Source: an uncultured Parabacteroides sp.
Lineage (GTDB): Bacteria; Bacteroidota; Bacteroidia; Bacteroidales; Tannerellaceae
DNA: 10,386 nt
Assembly: GCA_900552415.1 (NCBI GenBank)
Contig: USAD01000076.1
Location: forward strand, 1-10,386
Direction of reading: 5' to 3'
In this document: one piece after another, positions 8,397-10,386 of the stretch
How positions within the stretch are numbered: the stretch's first letter is position 1
Layout of the letters: every line of letters begins with the position of its first letter
Made by a program: the position numbers and the translations under genes
Notes under the pieces: generated by a model
The model's database searches: none
Told to the model about the DNA's origin: nothing
The model's input: only the letters and a program-made list of their open reading frames with translations

Positions 8397-8442
8397 AGTA
8401 AAAGTTAACCTTTTATATAATAGCATGAACACATAATTCGGG

Positions 8443-8477
8443 AAGGCGCGTTCGGGAGAACGCGCCTTTCGTTTTTT
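8443..8477 (+). terminator. Rho-independent terminator of the susCD operon
   Basis: A perfect 11-bp GC-rich stem, AAGGCGCGTTC (8443-8453) and GAACGCGCCTT (8458-8468), closes on a four-base GGGA loop. It is followed by TCGTTTTTTC with a six-T run. Position and direction fit termination after susD. Read on the minus strand the stem is followed by a mixed sequence without a T-run, so it is not obviously bidirectional. Confidence 0.93.
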
Positions 8478-8490
8478 CAGTACCTTTCAC

Positions 8491-8576
8491 AATCCATTTT
8501 TAATTTCACTGCAGTGAAAATTCAAATACACTGCAGTGTAATCCGAATTACACTACAGTGCGCTGAAAAATGGATT
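8491..8576. repeat. Structured element: terminal inverted repeat around three 22-bp-spaced palindromes
   Basis: The outer arms AATCCATTTTT (8491-8501) and AAAAATGGATT (8566-8576) are perfect 11-bp inverted repeats. Inside are three versions of one palindrome: TTTCACTGCAGTGAAA (8504-8519), TACACTGCAGTGTA (8527-8540) and the imperfect CACTACAGTG (8551-8560). Their centres (8511.5, 8533.5, 8555.5) are exactly 22 bp apart. The second and third copies can also pair with each other: 8529-8542 with 8547-8560 gives 13 of 14 pairs around a CCGA loop. The strand could thus fold as a three-way junction. It fills the space between the susCD terminator and the stop codon of the convergent gene. It might be a miniature inverted-repeat element with an internal minisatellite, a set of protein-binding sites, or a 3'-end structure for the minus-strand transcript. 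No clear target-site duplication is seen. Confidence 0.8.
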
Positions 8577-8579
8577 AAT

Positions 8580-9215
8580 TTAATACTCCTCCTCGATCGG
8601 TCCTACGAAGTATTTACTTCTTGTGGAGTCCTGACGGGCAATTCTCGCTTTTTTCCGAGCCTCCTGTAGTTGGTAGGCCCTTTGTGCCGCCGTGTTGGGG
8701 AGTGGACGTCCGACGTTTTGACGTGTCCCGTCGCGTTTAGCATTTTTCCTGTGAATGTATTCTTTTCGGCTCGTCATTTGTCCGACGTCGAAAGAGGCGA
8801 TCGCTCCTGAATTCCCACGTGCGGGTTTTTGCCTGAACTCGTCTTGCAATGACTTGGAGATGGGTAATGTTGGATCGAGCGGCAGCATATGGCGCCAGAA
8901 TACGTTTGGGGGTAGCTGATTGAGGGGAACCTTCCTGTTCGGGTTGTCACTGTAGGGCATATATTCCGAGAAATCTTTCGTGATGGGCAGTTCCCGTGGG
9001 GCTGTTTGTTGTTCACCCGCTGGTTGCTTGGGATTTAGGAATAACCCTTCTTGCATCTCCTTCATGAACTCCGGGTTGAGTCGCAACGAGTCTTTTCCCT
9101 CCAAGACATTCTTTAGCCAGATGGAGTCTTGTTTCGTCCATTGTGCCTGTCCTTTCCAGGTATTCAGGATAAGGAGCGGGAGGAGGAGATAGAGCAGTTT
9201 AATCTGTTGTTTCAT
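8580..9215 (-). CDS. Secreted hypothetical protein, function unknown
   Basis: A 211-residue protein that I cannot assign to a function. A clear signal peptide (KQQIK, then a Leu-rich core at 7-17) ends near GQAQ (22-25), so the product is exported; there is no lipobox Cys. The mature part starts WTKQDSIWLKNVLEGKD and continues with LRLNPEFMKEM. This style recalls small exported Bacteroidales proteins in DUF4858, but that is memory, not a search result. The middle is rich in Pro and Asn (LNQLPPNVFWRHMLPLDP). The C-terminal third is strongly basic (RKEYIHRKNAKR, QEARKKARIAR) and ends in the acidic tail EEEY. No transmembrane segment or enzyme motif is seen beyond the signal. ATG 9213-9215 is the only start that preserves the signal peptide. 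The gene is divergent from the M14 peptidase (107 bp apart) and convergent with susD. Confidence 0.85.
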   Translation of the reverse strand: MKQQIKLLYLLLPLLILNTWKGQAQWTKQDSIWLKNVLEGKDSLRLNPEFMKEMQEGLFLNPKQPAGEQQTAPRELPITKDFSEYMPYSDNPNRKVPLNQLPPNVFWRHMLPLDPTLPISKSLQDEFRQKPARGNSGAIASFDVGQMTSRKEYIHRKNAKRDGTRQNVGRPLPNTAAQRAYQLQEARKKARIARQDSTRSKYFVGPIEEEY

Positions 9216-9223
9216 CGTGGCCT

Positions 9224-9231
9224 CAAAGATA
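9224..9231 (-). promoter_or_regulatory. Possible -7 box for the secreted hypothetical gene
   Basis: On the minus strand TATCTTTG (complement of 9224-9231) matches TAnnTTTG perfectly. It lies only 8 nt before the ATG of the 211-residue gene. No TTTG is found at the expected -33 distance. If the box is used, the transcript would have almost no leader. Confidence 0.4.
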
Positions 9232-9251
9232 CAGAAGATTCCGTGCTAGAC

Positions 9252-9285
9252 TTTGAGGTCAGATAGATAATAATCCCTATATTTG
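9252..9285 (+). promoter_or_regulatory. Likely promoter of the M14 peptidase gene
   Basis: TTTG at 9252-9255 and TATATTTG at 9278-9285 (a perfect TAnnTTTG) are separated by 22 nt, close to the usual Bacteroides -33/-7 spacing. Transcription would start near 9292, leaving a leader of about 30 nt before the ATG at 9323. It shows that the peptidase has its own promoter, independent of susCD. Confidence 0.6.
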
Positions 9286-9322
9286 GGTGAATAATTGATA
9301 AAATGGAAATAATTCTGGGACT

Positions 9323-10386
9323 ATGAATAAAAAATTAATACTATTGGCGTTTTTCCTCTGCTGGATTGTTTCGCCTCATGCGCAGCCAAAAGCGGAGAAA
9401 TACGCTTATGACCTTTCCTATTTCTTGCCGGAAGGTAATTATACTTATAATCCGGCAATTCCGACACCGGAGAAGGTTTTGGGCTTTCAGTTGGGGCAAC
9501 AGCATGTCGACTGGGGGCAAGTGGTGGATTATATGAAGGCATTGGCTGCTGTTTCCGATCGGGTGACAGTCCGTGAGACAGGGCGGACTTATCAATTCCG
9601 TCCCTTCATAGAGGTGACTATTACCTCAGCCGAGAACCAAAAGAATATTGCTCGTATCAAGGAAGAGCACTTGGCCCTGAGTGATGTCGAACGTTCCGGT
9701 TCATTGGATATCACCCGTATGCCAGCGGTGGTAAGCTTGGTTTATAGTATTCATGGTAATGAGCCGTCGGGTGTAAATTCTTCATTGGCGGTAGCCTATT
9801 TCCTAGCGGCGGCACAAGGAGGAGAGATCGATGATATTTTGCGGCAGACGGTAATCCTGATGACTCCGGGTGCTAACCCCGATGGTATTAACCGATTTGC
9901 CAGTTGGGTGAACAGTTCCCGAAGCCAGACGGACGTGAGTGATCTTAACTCACGAGAGTTTCAGGAACCTTGGCCCTCAAGTCGCACGAACCATTATTGG
10001 GCTGATTGTAATCGTGACTGGTTGATGGCGCAACACCCAGAGGGACAAAATGGTGTGGATACCTATATGGATTGGTTACCAAATTTGTTGGCCGATTTAC
10101 ATGAACAAGGCTCTGCTCGTCCATATTATTTCAGTCCGGGGCATCCTAAACGGATACATGACTTGGTTTCAGCCGATAACCAGGCATTGGCATCGGAGGT
10201 TTCGACTCATGTGGCGGATGAGTTGGATCAGATCGGGACACTCTATTATTCTAAAGAGGGTTATGATGATTATTATTTGGGAAAAGGGGCCGCTTATGGA
10301 GATATCCATGGCTCAATCTGTTTGTTGTATGAGCAAGGTACGTCGCGTGGTCATTTGCGTGAGACGGTAAACGGTATCCGTTCTTT
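9323..10386 (+). CDS. Secreted M14-family zinc carboxypeptidase (3' end outside window)
   Basis: Metallopeptidase of family M14, expected to trim C-terminal residues from peptides or to cleave cell-wall-type peptides after export. The window holds 354 codons from ATG 9323 and the frame is open at the right edge. A signal peptide is visible (NKK, hydrophobic core LILLAFFLCWIV, cleavage near HAQ at 19-21). The zinc-binding HxxE is H144-G-N-E147, in a typical SIHGNEPSG setting. The third zinc ligand is probably H260 in LADLHEQG. Substrate-carboxylate binding is suggested by NRDW (230-233), and E337 in LLYEQGTSRG is in the place of the catalytic Glu. All key residues appear present. Known Bacteroidota relatives with this layout are often about twice as long, so a large C-terminal part probably lies beyond the edge. 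It has its own promoter and is divergent from the unknown secreted gene. Specificity cannot be told. Confidence 0.9.
   Translation, partial: MNKKLILLAFFLCWIVSPHAQPKAEKYAYDLSYFLPEGNYTYNPAIPTPEKVLGFQLGQQHVDWGQVVDYMKALAAVSDRVTVRETGRTYQFRPFIEVTITSAENQKNIARIKEEHLALSDVERSGSLDITRMPAVVSLVYSIHGNEPSGVNSSLAVAYFLAAAQGGEIDDILRQTVILMTPGANPDGINRFASWVNSSRSQTDVSDLNSREFQEPWPSSRTNHYWADCNRDWLMAQHPEGQNGVDTYMDWLPNLLADLHEQGSARPYYFSPGHPKRIHDLVSADNQALASEVSTHVADELDQIGTLYYSKEGYDDYYLGKGAAYGDIHGSICLLYEQGTSRGHLRETVNGIRS

Noticed and set aside
7938..8432. 164-codon minus-strand frame over the end of susD
   Set aside because: It coincides with the GC-rich part of susD, has no domain, and would run through the conserved SusD C-terminal motifs on the other strand.
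8491..8576. CRISPR array reading of the repeated palindromes
   Set aside because: There are only three short copies with no unique spacers of normal length, the 22-bp period is too short, and no cas gene is present.
10050..10370. 106-codon plus-strand frame inside the peptidase gene
   Set aside because: It is an out-of-frame reading of the M14 gene. The real frame carries the third zinc ligand and the catalytic Glu across the same stretch.

Overview
The window looks like chromosomal DNA of a gut-type member of the Bacteroidales. Parabacteroides or a close relative is my best guess, and it rests on protein style only. Three things point to the order: a SusC/SusD outer-membrane pair, a second TonB-dependent receptor with an N-terminal carboxypeptidase-like regulatory domain, and promoter elements of the Bacteroides type (TTTG / TAnnTTTG) in place of classical -35/-10 boxes. 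No rRNA, tRNA, CRISPR array, insertion sequence, integrase or phage gene is visible.

Layout. (1) 1-692, plus strand: the 3' part of an NADH/NAD-cap pyrophosphatase (NudC type), cut by the left edge. (2) 689-3085, minus strand: a stand-alone TonB-dependent receptor whose stop codon overlaps the nudC stop codon. (3) 3086-3640: an AT-rich divergent intergenic region with the likely promoter(s) of the next operon. (4) 3647-8396, plus strand: a two-gene susC-susD operon, closed by a strong intrinsic terminator at 8443-8477. (5) 8491-8576: a compact structured element with an 11-bp terminal inverted repeat around three CACTGCAGTG-type palindromes whose centres are exactly 22 bp apart. (6) 8580-9215, minus strand: a small secreted protein of unknown function. 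(7) 9323 to the right edge, plus strand: a secreted M14-family zinc carboxypeptidase, cut by the window end and divergent from the unknown gene.

How the parts fit together. SusC and SusD would form an outer-membrane uptake complex: the lipoprotein SusD captures a ligand and the TonB-driven SusC channel imports it. No glycoside hydrolase, sulfatase, sigma/anti-sigma pair or hybrid two-component regulator lies next to the pair here, so the substrate cannot be named. A secreted peptidase nearby makes peptide uptake (as in RagAB) conceivable, but the peptidase has its own promoter, lies beyond a terminator, and is separated from the pair by a gene on the other strand. The receptor at 689-3085 is a separate, SusD-less transporter.

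I found no clearly new multi-gene system. The best candidate for something undescribed is the element at 8491-8576. Next are the abrupt changes in GC content and codon style inside susC and susD.
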